A stretch of DNA of 27,784 bases, taken from positions 1 through 27,784 of the forward strand of contig JBEKOB010000057.1 in assembly GCA_049522195.1 (NCBI GenBank), in the 5' to 3' direction. Positions 16,317 through 24,932 of the stretch are shown piece by piece (position 1 is the stretch's first letter; every line of letters begins with the position of its first letter). Made by a program: the position numbers and the translations under genes. Below the pieces are notes generated by a model that did no database searches, was not told the origin of the DNA, and saw only the letters and a program-made list of their open reading frames with translations. This stretch comes from UBA9647 sp049522195. Its GTDB lineage: Bacteria; Bacteroidota; Ignavibacteria; UBA10030.

Positions 16317-17681
16317 ATGAAGAAATCATGCCTGGTTCTCCTGCTTGCGGTTGCGACTGCGTTTGGTCAACCTCAGAGTAGTTCACTTGTCAATTTTGCG
16401 CATTTGCGGCATCTCACCCAGGAGATCGTGCTGAATGGCCAGCGCGTCAGTATCGTGCATGTCTATGCGAACTATCCGAATTACGAGTGGGTGGAGGCAG
16501 CCGATACAGGTGATGAAGGCATGGCATGTGTGGACGATGGTGCGCGTGCAGCGGTGGTCTACTTGAGGAGTTATGAGCTCCTTCGCGACACATCCGATCT
16601 TGCCTCTGCCCGTTCACTGCTTCGGTTTGTCATGTCCATGGAGGCTGACGACGGGAATTTCTATAACTTCGTTCGGAGCGATGCCTCGGTCAATCGTGAC
16701 GGGAAGACAAGTTTCAAATCGTTTGGATGGTGGGCAGCGCGTGGAGTATGGGCAATGTCTCTTGGCTATCGGCTCACAAATGACGTCGATGCGCAGTTCG
16801 CCGGTGAATTGAAACAATGCATCGAACGATCGCTGCCGCATGTTGAGCAATTGATTGCCCAATATGGTCAGACGAGGACAATTGCGGGCTTCAAGCTTCC
16901 CACATGGCTTCTCTATGAGTCGGGTTCTGATGCTACGACTGAACTGGTGCTCGGGCTTATCGAATTCTATCAAGCCACACAAGACAAGCGTGTGAAGACG
17001 TACATTGAAAAGTTGGCAGATGGTTTGATGCTGATGCAGGACGGGGATATGAGGACGTTTCCGTTCGGGGCGCATCGCTCGTGGGAAACCATGTGGCATT
17101 CGTGGGGTAACAGCCAGACACATGTACTTGCGTATGCGGGGCGCATGCTCCGCAACAAGAAGATGATCGCATCGGCGGAGAAAGAAGCGAAAGGATTCTA
17201 CGCTCGCTTGCTGATTGAAGGAATGCTAAAGGAATGGAATTTTGCGGAGCGGCAGAAGAAATCCGTATATGAACAGATCGCCTATGGCATCCGTCCAATG
17301 ACCCTGGGATTACTCCGGTTATACGATGCAACGAACAACCAGGTCTATCTAAGAATGGCAGGGCTTGCGGCTTCGTGGCTGTTCGGTAACAATGTGTTGC
17401 ACCGATCGATGTACGATTCCACCACGGGCCGGTGTTTCGATGGGATCACTGACTCGACAAGCCTCAACCGCAATTCCGGAGCGGAGTCGTCAATCGAGGC
17501 ATTGTATACTCTCCTTGAGATCGAACAGTATCCGCTTGCGAGAAAGTACCTGACGTACAAGAAGAAGTCGAGCCGGTCAACGAAGGAGACTCTATCCGCC
17601 ACATTTGAAAACGATGCGGGCGATTCGGTGGTGTTGACGATGAATCTCAAACGAGGAACCGTGCTGGCGCAAGGACAATGA
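16317..17681 (+). CDS. Secreted helical-toroid protein with CVDDxAR motif, function unknown
   Basis: The protein has 454 residues with a signal peptide (CLVLLLAVATAFGQ). The mature part is an alpha-helical repeat of the six-hairpin type throughout: DTGDEGMACVDDGARAAVVY, LRFVMSMEADDGNFYNFV, FGWWAARGVWAMSLGYRL, SWETMWHSWGNSQTHVLAYA and NRNSGAESSIEALYTLLE. As I recall, a similar CVDDNARAL-type signature occurs in helical domains attached to or near glycosyltransferases and GH130 enzymes, which would fit the GH130 gene downstream; this needs a profile search. The Asp pair at CVDD and the Glu in SWETMW are candidate functional residues. The last ~40 residues may form a short beta tail rather than a sorting domain. 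It follows an 81-bp gap without a clear terminator and overlaps the next gene as ATGA. It could be a glycosidase, a lyase or a binding protein. Confidence 0.65.
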   Translation: MKKSCLVLLLAVATAFGQPQSSSLVNFAHLRHLTQEIVLNGQRVSIVHVYANYPNYEWVEAADTGDEGMACVDDGARAAVVYLRSYELLRDTSDLASARSLLRFVMSMEADDGNFYNFVRSDASVNRDGKTSFKSFGWWAARGVWAMSLGYRLTNDVDAQFAGELKQCIERSLPHVEQLIAQYGQTRTIAGFKLPTWLLYESGSDATTELVLGLIEFYQATQDKRVKTYIEKLADGLMLMQDGDMRTFPFGAHRSWETMWHSWGNSQTHVLAYAGRMLRNKKMIASAEKEAKGFYARLLIEGMLKEWNFAERQKKSVYEQIAYGIRPMTLGLLRLYDATNNQVYLRMAGLAASWLFGNNVLHRSMYDSTTGRCFDGITDSTSLNRNSGAESSIEALYTLLEIEQYPLARKYLTYKKKSSRSTKETLSATFENDAGDSVVLTMNLKRGTVLAQGQ

Positions 17682-20600
17682 CACGATGCCAGAAATATCC
17701 GGGCCAGGGATGCAAATGGGGCATCCTTGTTCTCGCAATGGTCGCCGTCGCAAGCGTTTGCACCGGCCAGCAGATCACGATCAATCGAATTGAATCGATG
17801 CCCAACAAGCCCTTCCCGTACGCAATGAGGGATTGGAAGAACGTGGCCCGGGGTTACGATTCGCTTGTGTTCAATCCCGATTCGAAAGGAACGTACTTGC
17901 CGCTCGTGTCGGTGAGCCAGGGCTTTGGTCTCTCCAGCTACGTGGGTCGGTCGCCGTCTCAATCACGGGAAGCAATCAACTGCCTCGCAGCTGTTGTCGG
18001 TGCGAGTCTTGTCGGGGTTGATAAGTCCAATCAATACGGTTCCAATTGGGTACTTCTGTGCCAGGATTGGTTCAATCAGAACCCTCAAGAAAGCGTCTAT
18101 CTGAATAATCCCGGCGCAAGCAGCGGAAGCGACTGGTGGTACGATATGATGCCGAACGTGTTCTTCTATCAGCTCTATAGCATGTATCCCAATGTGGGCG
18201 ACTTTCAGCATCAGTTCATGACGGTTGCCGATCGGTGGCTGGCTGCACTGAAGGCTATGGGGGCCAGCACAGCGCCCTGGGGTCTCGCGAACGTCGACCA
18301 TCGGGCGTGGTATCTCTCAACGATGACGCCGAACAACGCCAGCGTGCATGAACCGGAAGCAGCAGGTGCGATCGCATGGATACTGTACAACGCATTTGTT
18401 CAGACCGGAAATACGAAGTACAGGATCGGAGCAGAGCTGGCGATGGAATCCCTGCTGGTCTATCCTGTTGCAGCAAATCCTTCGTATGAGCTCCAGTTGC
18501 CGTTCGGTGCCTACGTTGCAGCCCGTATGAATGCCGAAGTGGGCACGACATACGATATCGCGAAAACTGTGGGCTGGTGTTTCTCCGACGGCAGCGACAA
18601 TCCGAGGCTGTGGGGCGTTACGACTGGAAAATGGGGGGGGTGCGACTGCTATGGACTCATCGGAGAAACGAGCGAGGCCACTGGCAACGGTTACGCGTTT
18701 ATCATGAACACGTTTGAACAAGTAGGTGCTCTCGTCCCACTGGTCCGGTACGACGAACGTTATGCCCGGGCTATAGGCAAGTGGGTCCTGAATGCCGCGA
18801 ATGCCGCACGCCTTTTTTATACAAACTATCTGCCCGATCAGAATCAAGACGGTGCCGAGTGGTCTCATCAATACGATCCCGAGTCGTATATTGCTCATGA
18901 AGCAATGCGCCAATACAACCTGGCACACAATGCTATTACTCCTTATGCCACGGGAGATGCCATTCAGAATGGTAATCCAACCAACTTCGCTCTGTACGGT
19001 TCTTCCCACGTCGGCATTTTCGGGGGGATCATCGACACCACGAACGTCCCGATGATCTTGCGGCTCGACGTTCTCAAAACCGACTATTTCCACAGCACTG
19101 CCTATCCAACATTTCTCTATTTCAACCCGGATTTGGTACAGCACGCTGTCAATTTCGACGCCGGATCTGGCCAGCGCGATTTGTATGATGCCGTATCTCA
19201 TTCCTTTCTGAAGCAAGGTGTCACTGGAGTAATCTCTCTGCCGATCAACGCGAATAGCGCCGTGCTCGTCGTGAACGCGCCTGCGGGAGGGAAGACGACG
19301 TACGATCTGGACAGGATGCTCATCGATGGTGTGGTCGTCGATTATCATTCAGATCAGGTGGTAGAGGACTATCCGCCGAGGATCAAGAGCCTGGCGCCTG
19401 ACAGCAGCACAATTCTTACGAAGCACGCAATCCGTATTTATTGCACGGCGACGGATAAGGACAATGACGTTCTTGCGTATTCGTGGAGCGGTTCAGGGGG
19501 AACTATTCTTGGCAGTGGATCCGTCGTCAATTGGCTTGCTCCGGATTCCGTCGGAACCTACGTCGTCACGTGCACGGTGACGGACGTGCACGGAGCACAG
19601 GCGATTTCGGCTGATACGTTCAACGTTGTGAAATCCATCAATAACCCGCCGGTGATCTTGAAATTGAATGCAGTACCCAGAAAAATCAATATCGGTGCAA
19701 GGACAACACTCGGTTGTCTGGCCGTCGATCCGGATAGCAACGCGCTCTCCTATCGTTGGTCGGCACAGAACGGGTCATTGACTGGAAGCGGCTCGTTTGT
19801 CTCATGGCAGTCGCCAAGCCAGGAGGGGAACTACTTCATCTTTTGCACTGTGGATGATGGTGTGGGCGGGATGGTGACATCCAGCATCGAGCTGGAAGTG
19901 AGGGATTTCTCCAAGGTGCAGTCGGGCAAGTTGGTGGCATTCTATCCGTTCAACGGGGATGCAAAGGATGGTAGCGGCTTTCATCACGATGGCCGCATCA
20001 ACGGTGGGTCTTTTGTCGGTGATCGGTTCGGTCGCCCGTCCAGCGCTTTCGCTCTTGACGGCGTGTCAACTTCGATCGCTATTCCTAATGACTCGACTCT
20101 GAATTTCCAAAACGAAATCACGGTGAACTTCTGGATGATTGTGCGAGCCTTCTATGATCGCGAACAGTATCCGATATCTCACGGTAACTGGCAAAACCGC
20201 TGGAAGGTCTCGATTTCAAACAAACATCTGCGGTGGACGATCAAAACACCAACGGGGACCAAAGATCTCGATTCGGAAACAGAGTTGTCGCTGGACAGCC
20301 TGTATAACGTTACCGTTTGCTATAACGGAGCAGACATCGAGGTCTATCTCAATGGTGCCCTGGATGCATTTTCCTCCTGGTCGGGTGCAATGTTGAGGAC
20401 GTCGTACGATCTGACGATCGGCCAGGACCTGCCGGGTGATAACAACTACAATTTCAAAGGGGTGCTGGATGACATCCGCATTTTCGATTATGCGGCCTCG
20501 GTTCAACAAATTGCAAACTTGTTCGACATCAACACTGCCATCGCGGTGACACATGATCCAGGAGTTCCTAGGAGTTTCGAACTATATCAAAACTATCCAA

Positions 20601-20872
20601 ACCCGTTCAATCCAACAACAGCGATCGGCTTTCAGCTTCCCGCCCCGAGCAAAGCCGAGGGGTCAGCAGTCGGCTTTGTATCACTGAGGGTGTATGATGT
20701 GCTTGGGAGAGAAGTCAAAACCCTCGTCAACGGTATCGGTCAAGCTGGAGCTTACTCTGTGCAGTGGGACGGAAAGAATGAGCGGGGTGAAGCGGTATCG
20801 TCTGGAATCTACCTTTATCAGTTGCGTGCCGGCAACTTCGTGGTGACGAGAAAGATGCTTTTTGTTAAGTGA
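17678..20872 (+). CDS. Modular surface protein: toroid-like domain, two Ig/PKD-like domains, LamG-like domain, T9SS sorting domain
   Basis: The protein has 1064 residues, with ATG 17678 overlapping the previous stop. The signal peptide ends near SVCTGQQ. Residues about 45-500 are a helix-rich, aromatic-rich domain (SGSDWWYDMMPNVFFYQLYS, VHEPEAAGAIAWILYNAF, ETSEATGNGYAFIMNTFEQV) that looks like a toroid glycosidase or lyase, but I recognise no family. Two Ig/PKD-like domains follow at about 563-655 and 656-748 (each with a D-x-LxYxWS core). Residues about 752-955 are a LamG/concanavalin-like sandwich (VAFYPFNGDAKDGSGFHHDG, GVLDDIRIFDYA). The T9SS sorting domain covers about 965-1064 (YQNYPNPFNPTTAIGF, VYDVLGREVKTLV, KMLFVK) and contains an extra in-frame segment, described separately. 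The protein is most likely displayed on the cell surface as a glycan-binding or glycan-degrading enzyme. Architecture is clear; catalytic activity is inferred from context only. Confidence 0.8.
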   Translation: MTRCQKYPGQGCKWGILVLAMVAVASVCTGQQITINRIESMPNKPFPYAMRDWKNVARGYDSLVFNPDSKGTYLPLVSVSQGFGLSSYVGRSPSQSREAINCLAAVVGASLVGVDKSNQYGSNWVLLCQDWFNQNPQESVYLNNPGASSGSDWWYDMMPNVFFYQLYSMYPNVGDFQHQFMTVADRWLAALKAMGASTAPWGLANVDHRAWYLSTMTPNNASVHEPEAAGAIAWILYNAFVQTGNTKYRIGAELAMESLLVYPVAANPSYELQLPFGAYVAARMNAEVGTTYDIAKTVGWCFSDGSDNPRLWGVTTGKWGGCDCYGLIGETSEATGNGYAFIMNTFEQVGALVPLVRYDERYARAIGKWVLNAANAARLFYTNYLPDQNQDGAEWSHQYDPESYIAHEAMRQYNLAHNAITPYATGDAIQNGNPTNFALYGSSHVGIFGGIIDTTNVPMILRLDVLKTDYFHSTAYPTFLYFNPDLVQHAVNFDAGSGQRDLYDAVSHSFLKQGVTGVISLPINANSAVLVVNAPAGGKTTYDLDRMLIDGVVVDYHSDQVVEDYPPRIKSLAPDSSTILTKHAIRIYCTATDKDNDVLAYSWSGSGGTILGSGSVVNWLAPDSVGTYVVTCTVTDVHGAQAISADTFNVVKSINNPPVILKLNAVPRKINIGARTTLGCLAVDPDSNALSYRWSAQNGSLTGSGSFVSWQSPSQEGNYFIFCTVDDGVGGMVTSSIELEVRDFSKVQSGKLVAFYPFNGDAKDGSGFHHDGRINGGSFVGDRFGRPSSAFALDGVSTSIAIPNDSTLNFQNEITVNFWMIVRAFYDREQYPISHGNWQNRWKVSISNKHLRWTIKTPTGTKDLDSETELSLDSLYNVTVCYNGADIEVYLNGALDAFSSWSGAMLRTSYDLTIGQDLPGDNNYNFKGVLDDIRIFDYAASVQQIANLFDINTAIAVTHDPGVPRSFELYQNYPNPFNPTTAIGFQLPAPSKAEGSAVGFVSLRVYDVLGREVKTLVNGIGQAGAYSVQWDGKNERGEAVSSGIYLYQLRAGNFVVTRKMLFVK
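20649..20679 (+). repeat. In-frame inserted inverted repeat within the sorting domain
   Basis: The sequence AAAGCCGA (20651-20658) is the exact reverse complement of TCGGCTTT (20670-20677), extended by one C-G and one G-U pair, around an 11-base loop. A further TCGGCTTT lies at 20625-20632, so the left arm could pair with either. The segment encodes PSKAEGSAVG between LPA and FVSLRVYDVLG, where other sorting domains in this window have no residues. It resembles the short dispersed repeats of the CCGAGCnAAGnCGAGGGG type that I recall from many environmental bacterial genomes. Confidence 0.6.
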
Positions 20873-23332
20873 ATGACAATGAAAAAGGTTGATCTCAACG
20901 GTGCGTGGCAATTCAAGTCGGCTACGACGAAAAAGAGTCTCCCACCCGATCACACTGACGTACAGGAGTGGATGGAAGCTGCTGTCCCTGGAACAGTGCA
21001 CACAGACCTCATAGCGGCCGGCCGTATACCCGATCCGTTTGTTCGCATGAACGAACTCGACGTGCAATGGGTAGATTCCCGGCAATGGTTATACAGGAGG
21101 AAGTTTGATGTAGATGGTGCTCTCCTTCTCGAGGAGTCGGTCTGTCTGGTTGCGGAAGGACTCGACACGTACGCCAGGGTGACGCTCAACGGACGGATCG
21201 TCGGCGAGACTGCAGATATGTTTGTGGAGCACCGATTCGACGTGAAGCGTCTCTTGAAGGCGGGTCCGAATGTGCTCGAAGTGTTATTTGACTCTCCGGT
21301 GGTCCATTCCCAAAAACTCCAGCAACAATTCGGTGCATTGAAGGTTGCACTCGAACCGCATCGTGTTTATGTTCGCAAAGCACAATATTCGTTCGGCTGG
21401 GACTGGGGACCGAAACTCACGACTTCGGGGATTTGGAGAGATATCTATTTGGAAGCCGTCTCCGGTTGCCGAATCGCCAGCGTGTTCGCTCGAGCAGAAA
21501 AGATCACGAAAAACAATGCCGTTGTTCGAGCCACTATCGAGCTTGATCGAATCACCGAGTCTCCTGTGGATATGACCTTGGAAATCGTGGGCGAGGGTTT
21601 TGAACACAGGCAGTCGTTCCGCATGCGCAGCGACACGAGATCGCTCATCATCAACGTTCCCAAACCACGATTGTGGTGGCCAAACGGATACGGAGATCAG
21701 CCCCTCTATCGGATTAGCGTGACAGCATCAGTCAACGGAGTTGTATGCGACTCTCAAGTCACTTCGTTCGGGATTCGAACCGTGCGGCTGCTGCAGGAGA
21801 AGGATGAATTGGGGCGTTCGTTTATCGTCGAAGTCAATGGCGTGAAGATCTATTGCAAGGGTGCCGACTGGATTCCCTGTGATTCCTTCATTCCGCGGAT
21901 TCGTCCGTCAACGTATGAGCGACTGCTGACGTTTGCTCGGGATGCGCACATGAACATGATACGAGTCTGGGGAGGCGGGATCTATGAGCAGGATTTGTTC
22001 TATGAGCTCTGTGACCGATTGGGATTGATGGTGTGGCAGGACTTCATGTTCGCGTGTGGAGAATACCCGGAGCAACCATGGTTTCTCCAGTTGGTAGAAG
22101 ACGAAGCTGCCAAAGCTATCACGCGTTTGCGCAATCATCCATCCGTTGCCGTTTGGTGCGGCAATAACGAATGTGAGTGGATTTTTTGTACCGAGAATCC
22201 CGACAAAACGCCCGATGATATGACAGGCGCGCCGATTTTTCGTGACCTTCTTCCTTCACTTTGTCGTTCGCTTGACGGAACTCGCCCGTACTGGCGCAGC
22301 TCTCCATTTGGCATCGGGTTCCCCAACGCGGAGTCCAGCGGCAATCATCACCAGTGGGCTGTATGGGGTCAATGGAAGGACTACAAGGAATACGAGAATG
22401 ACAATGCGAGATTCGTGACGGAGTTCGGCTTTCAGGCCCCCGCTCACCTGAAGACGTTTGAAGCAGCGACAGTTCTTTCTGACCGAACGCCCCAGAGTCC
22501 CGTGTTCGAACACCATAACAAACTTCCCGAGGGGACAGAGCGACTTTTTCGATTTCAGGCTGCCCATTACAAAGTGGGAACTGAATTCGGTGACTTCATC
22601 TATAAGGGACAACTGGTTCAAGCTGAGGCGTTGAAAACCGCGGTGGAGCATTGGCGCCGCCGCAAATTCGATACAGCCGGATCCCTGTTCTGGCAGCTCA
22701 ATGATTGCTGGCCTGTGAATAGTTGGGCGATCATTGATAGCGCACTGCGCCCAAAGGCTGCTTACTACTACGCGAAGAAGTTCTTTGCACCGATCCTTGT
22801 GAGTTTCGAGAAGCGGCGAGGCAGCCTGGATGTGTGGGTAACGAACGATCTCCTTGCGCCTGTTGGCGGCGAGCTCGCTGTCAGTCTCCGTTCGTTCGAC
22901 GGAGAGGTAACTTGGTCGAAGAAATCGCAAGCAGTGGTTGCCCGTAACGCGTCGAAGGCCTTGGTCCATATCCGCGGTCCAGAGTACGATCAGTCTGACT
23001 CCAGACGAACCTATTTGCTGGCACAATTCACGGTGGGAGGGGAAGTGTGCTCAGAGAACAGATTCTTTCTTTGTGAACCGAAACATATGCAGGAGCAACT
23101 CCCGACTCTAACCACAGAGCTCAGTCAGGTGGGGAGCAATACTTATTCCATGATTATCAGGGCGACAACTTTTATCAAAGGCGTATGCATAGAAATTGAT
23201 GGAGAAGATGTTGAGGCGGACGACAACTATTTTGATATCGATGCAGGTACTTCAAAGAATATTCTGATCGTTTCACAGTGTCCGGAAGAATTGGTCAAAA
23301 AAAGGATCACACTGCGCTCACTGTGGAGTTGA
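20873..23332 (+). CDS. Beta-mannosidase, glycoside hydrolase family 2
   Basis: The enzyme has 819 residues and no signal peptide, so it is predicted cytoplasmic; family members remove terminal beta-mannose from mannooligosaccharides or N-glycan cores. ATG 20873 touches the previous stop; ATG 20879 is an equally possible start. The GH2 order is complete: a sugar-binding jelly roll at about 1-190 (LNGAWQF, AAVPGTVHTDLIAAGRIPDP), an Ig-like domain at about 190-300, and a TIM barrel at about 300-620. The acid/base Glu433 lies in WCGNNECEW and the nucleophile Glu517 in VTEFGFQA; FWQLNDCWP and IRVWGGGIYEQD are also present. The WCGNNE form and the DPF...W start favour beta-mannosidase over beta-galactosidase. 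It should act on oligosaccharides delivered by the ABC permeases. The family assignment is firm and the specificity likely. Confidence 0.92.
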   Translation: MTMKKVDLNGAWQFKSATTKKSLPPDHTDVQEWMEAAVPGTVHTDLIAAGRIPDPFVRMNELDVQWVDSRQWLYRRKFDVDGALLLEESVCLVAEGLDTYARVTLNGRIVGETADMFVEHRFDVKRLLKAGPNVLEVLFDSPVVHSQKLQQQFGALKVALEPHRVYVRKAQYSFGWDWGPKLTTSGIWRDIYLEAVSGCRIASVFARAEKITKNNAVVRATIELDRITESPVDMTLEIVGEGFEHRQSFRMRSDTRSLIINVPKPRLWWPNGYGDQPLYRISVTASVNGVVCDSQVTSFGIRTVRLLQEKDELGRSFIVEVNGVKIYCKGADWIPCDSFIPRIRPSTYERLLTFARDAHMNMIRVWGGGIYEQDLFYELCDRLGLMVWQDFMFACGEYPEQPWFLQLVEDEAAKAITRLRNHPSVAVWCGNNECEWIFCTENPDKTPDDMTGAPIFRDLLPSLCRSLDGTRPYWRSSPFGIGFPNAESSGNHHQWAVWGQWKDYKEYENDNARFVTEFGFQAPAHLKTFEAATVLSDRTPQSPVFEHHNKLPEGTERLFRFQAAHYKVGTEFGDFIYKGQLVQAEALKTAVEHWRRRKFDTAGSLFWQLNDCWPVNSWAIIDSALRPKAAYYYAKKFFAPILVSFEKRRGSLDVWVTNDLLAPVGGELAVSLRSFDGEVTWSKKSQAVVARNASKALVHIRGPEYDQSDSRRTYLLAQFTVGGEVCSENRFFLCEPKHMQEQLPTLTTELSQVGSNTYSMIIRATTFIKGVCIEIDGEDVEADDNYFDIDAGTSKNILIVSQCPEELVKKRITLRSLWS

Positions 23333-23386
23333 ATCGCATAGGCGATTTACAATGTTATCAACCATTCGACAAGGGGGTACGTGTAG

Positions 23387-24847
23387 ATGAACTCGTCAGA
23401 GTTGCAAGTGCGACGGCAGGGTATAACTATCACACCGGACAAGGCACGGGTTCTGCTCAGGCCGTTTATTCCCGGCAAAACGGACAGAATGAAGAGCATC
23501 ATCAGGCGGATAATGAAACTCTCTGATGCAGAAGCTAAGCGAGTATTCGAAAGCACTCTGCCAGAATTCCAGCACCGCCACCGGGACGTCAAGGCCTTCT
23601 TTGAACAACGGTTCAGTCAATTGAAACCGTTGATGCCGCCAAAGTTTAAGCCGACGGAGACAAAGCGGCTCCTGATTGGCTCATATTTTACGTGCGAGTA
23701 TTCCCTCGAATCGGCTGCGCTTTTCAATCCATCGATCGTTCCGCATCCGGATCAAAGCAGGCTGGAGCCCGGCGCAATCCGGTTTATCATGAGCTTACGC
23801 GCAACGGGAGAGGGGCATATCTCCTCCATTGAGTTTCGTACAGGCACGATCAACAAGCCGGACGAGGTCACGATTGATCCACCCAGTCGCTATGTTTCGT
23901 CTCCGGAAGAATATCCTGACCCGGTGTACGCAAAGCCCGAGATTACGATGAAGCTTCACGACGAGAGGGCCCTGACGTCGGCGACAAGGGAAATCCTTCG
24001 CCCCCTCTCCAACGAATTCAAGCGATCACAGCTTGTCGCACGGATCGAGCGGTTCAGAAAGGGGCACAGAAAGCTAACCAGCGTTCAACGCCGTTCGATC
24101 GAACACGCCGAAGCGTTGGCTGACCTGAACTATGAAATCAGGTTCTCGAAGGCACATCAGCTCTCGGAGCGTGCGATCTTTCCGGTTTCCTTGTATGAAC
24201 AGAATGGCATAGAGGACGCGCGTTTTGTGAAATTCACTGACGAGGACGGTACTGTCACATACTATTCGACATATACGGCCTACAACGGCAGGCAGATCAG
24301 ACCTATGTTGCTTCAGACAACCGACTTCACCCATTTTCGGATCCGGTCACTCAGTGGAGCCGCAGCGAAAAACAAAGGGATGGCTTTGTTCCCGAGAAAA
24401 ATCGATGGAAAATTCGCCATGATCACAAGGCATGACGCGGAAATCCTCTACTTCGCGTTGTCAGACGATATATCCCAATGGGACAAGCCTGTCAAGTTGC
24501 TTGTACCAACCCACGAATGGGAGCTGACGCAAATCGGCAACTGCGGTTCACCACTGGAAACGGAGAAAGGATGGATTCTCCTGACGCACGGTGTTGGACC
24601 AGTTAGGAAGTACTGTATTGGCGCAATCTTGCTCGATCGGGAAAATCCCGCCAAAGTGATTGGACAACTCCCGCAGCCGCTGATAGCCCCGGATGAATCT
24701 GAGCGGGAAGGGTACGTGCCGAATGTTGTCTATACATGCGGTGCGATTCTGCACAATCGCACGCTGGTTATTCCCTATGCGATGTCGGACACCATGACAC
24801 GCATCGCAAGTATCGGCGTCGATGAGCTGCTGGGCGCAATGCAGTAG
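23387..24847 (+). CDS. GH130 beta-mannoside phosphorylase or hydrolase
   Basis: The enzyme has 486 residues, is predicted cytoplasmic, and starts 54 bp after the GH2 stop; a purine-rich AAGGGGG near 23371 is the likely ribosome site. The five-bladed propeller family is recognisable from LFNPSIVPHPDQS, NGIEDARFVKF, IGNCGSPLETEKGWILLTHG, YCIGAILLDRENP and YVPNVVYTCGA. Asp277 in the EDAR segment corresponds, from memory of the family, to the proton donor. GH130 enzymes phosphorolyse beta-1,4- or beta-1,2-mannosides to mannose 1-phosphate, but some subgroups hydrolyse. A long N-terminal extension of ~110 residues with a helical, basic region (MKSIIRRIMKLSDAEAKRVF) plus an inserted helical pair near residues 190-245 suggests one of the longer oligomeric subgroups. 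Together with the GH2 enzyme this defines a beta-mannoside catabolic end-step. Subgroup and linkage cannot be decided here. Confidence 0.88.
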   Translation: MNSSELQVRRQGITITPDKARVLLRPFIPGKTDRMKSIIRRIMKLSDAEAKRVFESTLPEFQHRHRDVKAFFEQRFSQLKPLMPPKFKPTETKRLLIGSYFTCEYSLESAALFNPSIVPHPDQSRLEPGAIRFIMSLRATGEGHISSIEFRTGTINKPDEVTIDPPSRYVSSPEEYPDPVYAKPEITMKLHDERALTSATREILRPLSNEFKRSQLVARIERFRKGHRKLTSVQRRSIEHAEALADLNYEIRFSKAHQLSERAIFPVSLYEQNGIEDARFVKFTDEDGTVTYYSTYTAYNGRQIRPMLLQTTDFTHFRIRSLSGAAAKNKGMALFPRKIDGKFAMITRHDAEILYFALSDDISQWDKPVKLLVPTHEWELTQIGNCGSPLETEKGWILLTHGVGPVRKYCIGAILLDRENPAKVIGQLPQPLIAPDESEREGYVPNVVYTCGAILHNRTLVIPYAMSDTMTRIASIGVDELLGAMQ

Positions 24848-24932
24848 ATGGATTCGAAAGGACTTCGACGCGCTCCGCAATGAGGTCAAAATCGACCAAT
24901 CCTGGATTGTGTACTCGTCACTCAGATCATCA

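Noticed and set aside
18317..19348. 343-residue open frame on the minus strand
   Set aside because: It is opposite the modular surface-protein gene and has no family features or start context; a shadow of codon bias.
22256..23026. 256-residue open frame on the minus strand
   Set aside because: It overlaps the catalytic part of the GH2 gene in antisense and shows no motif.
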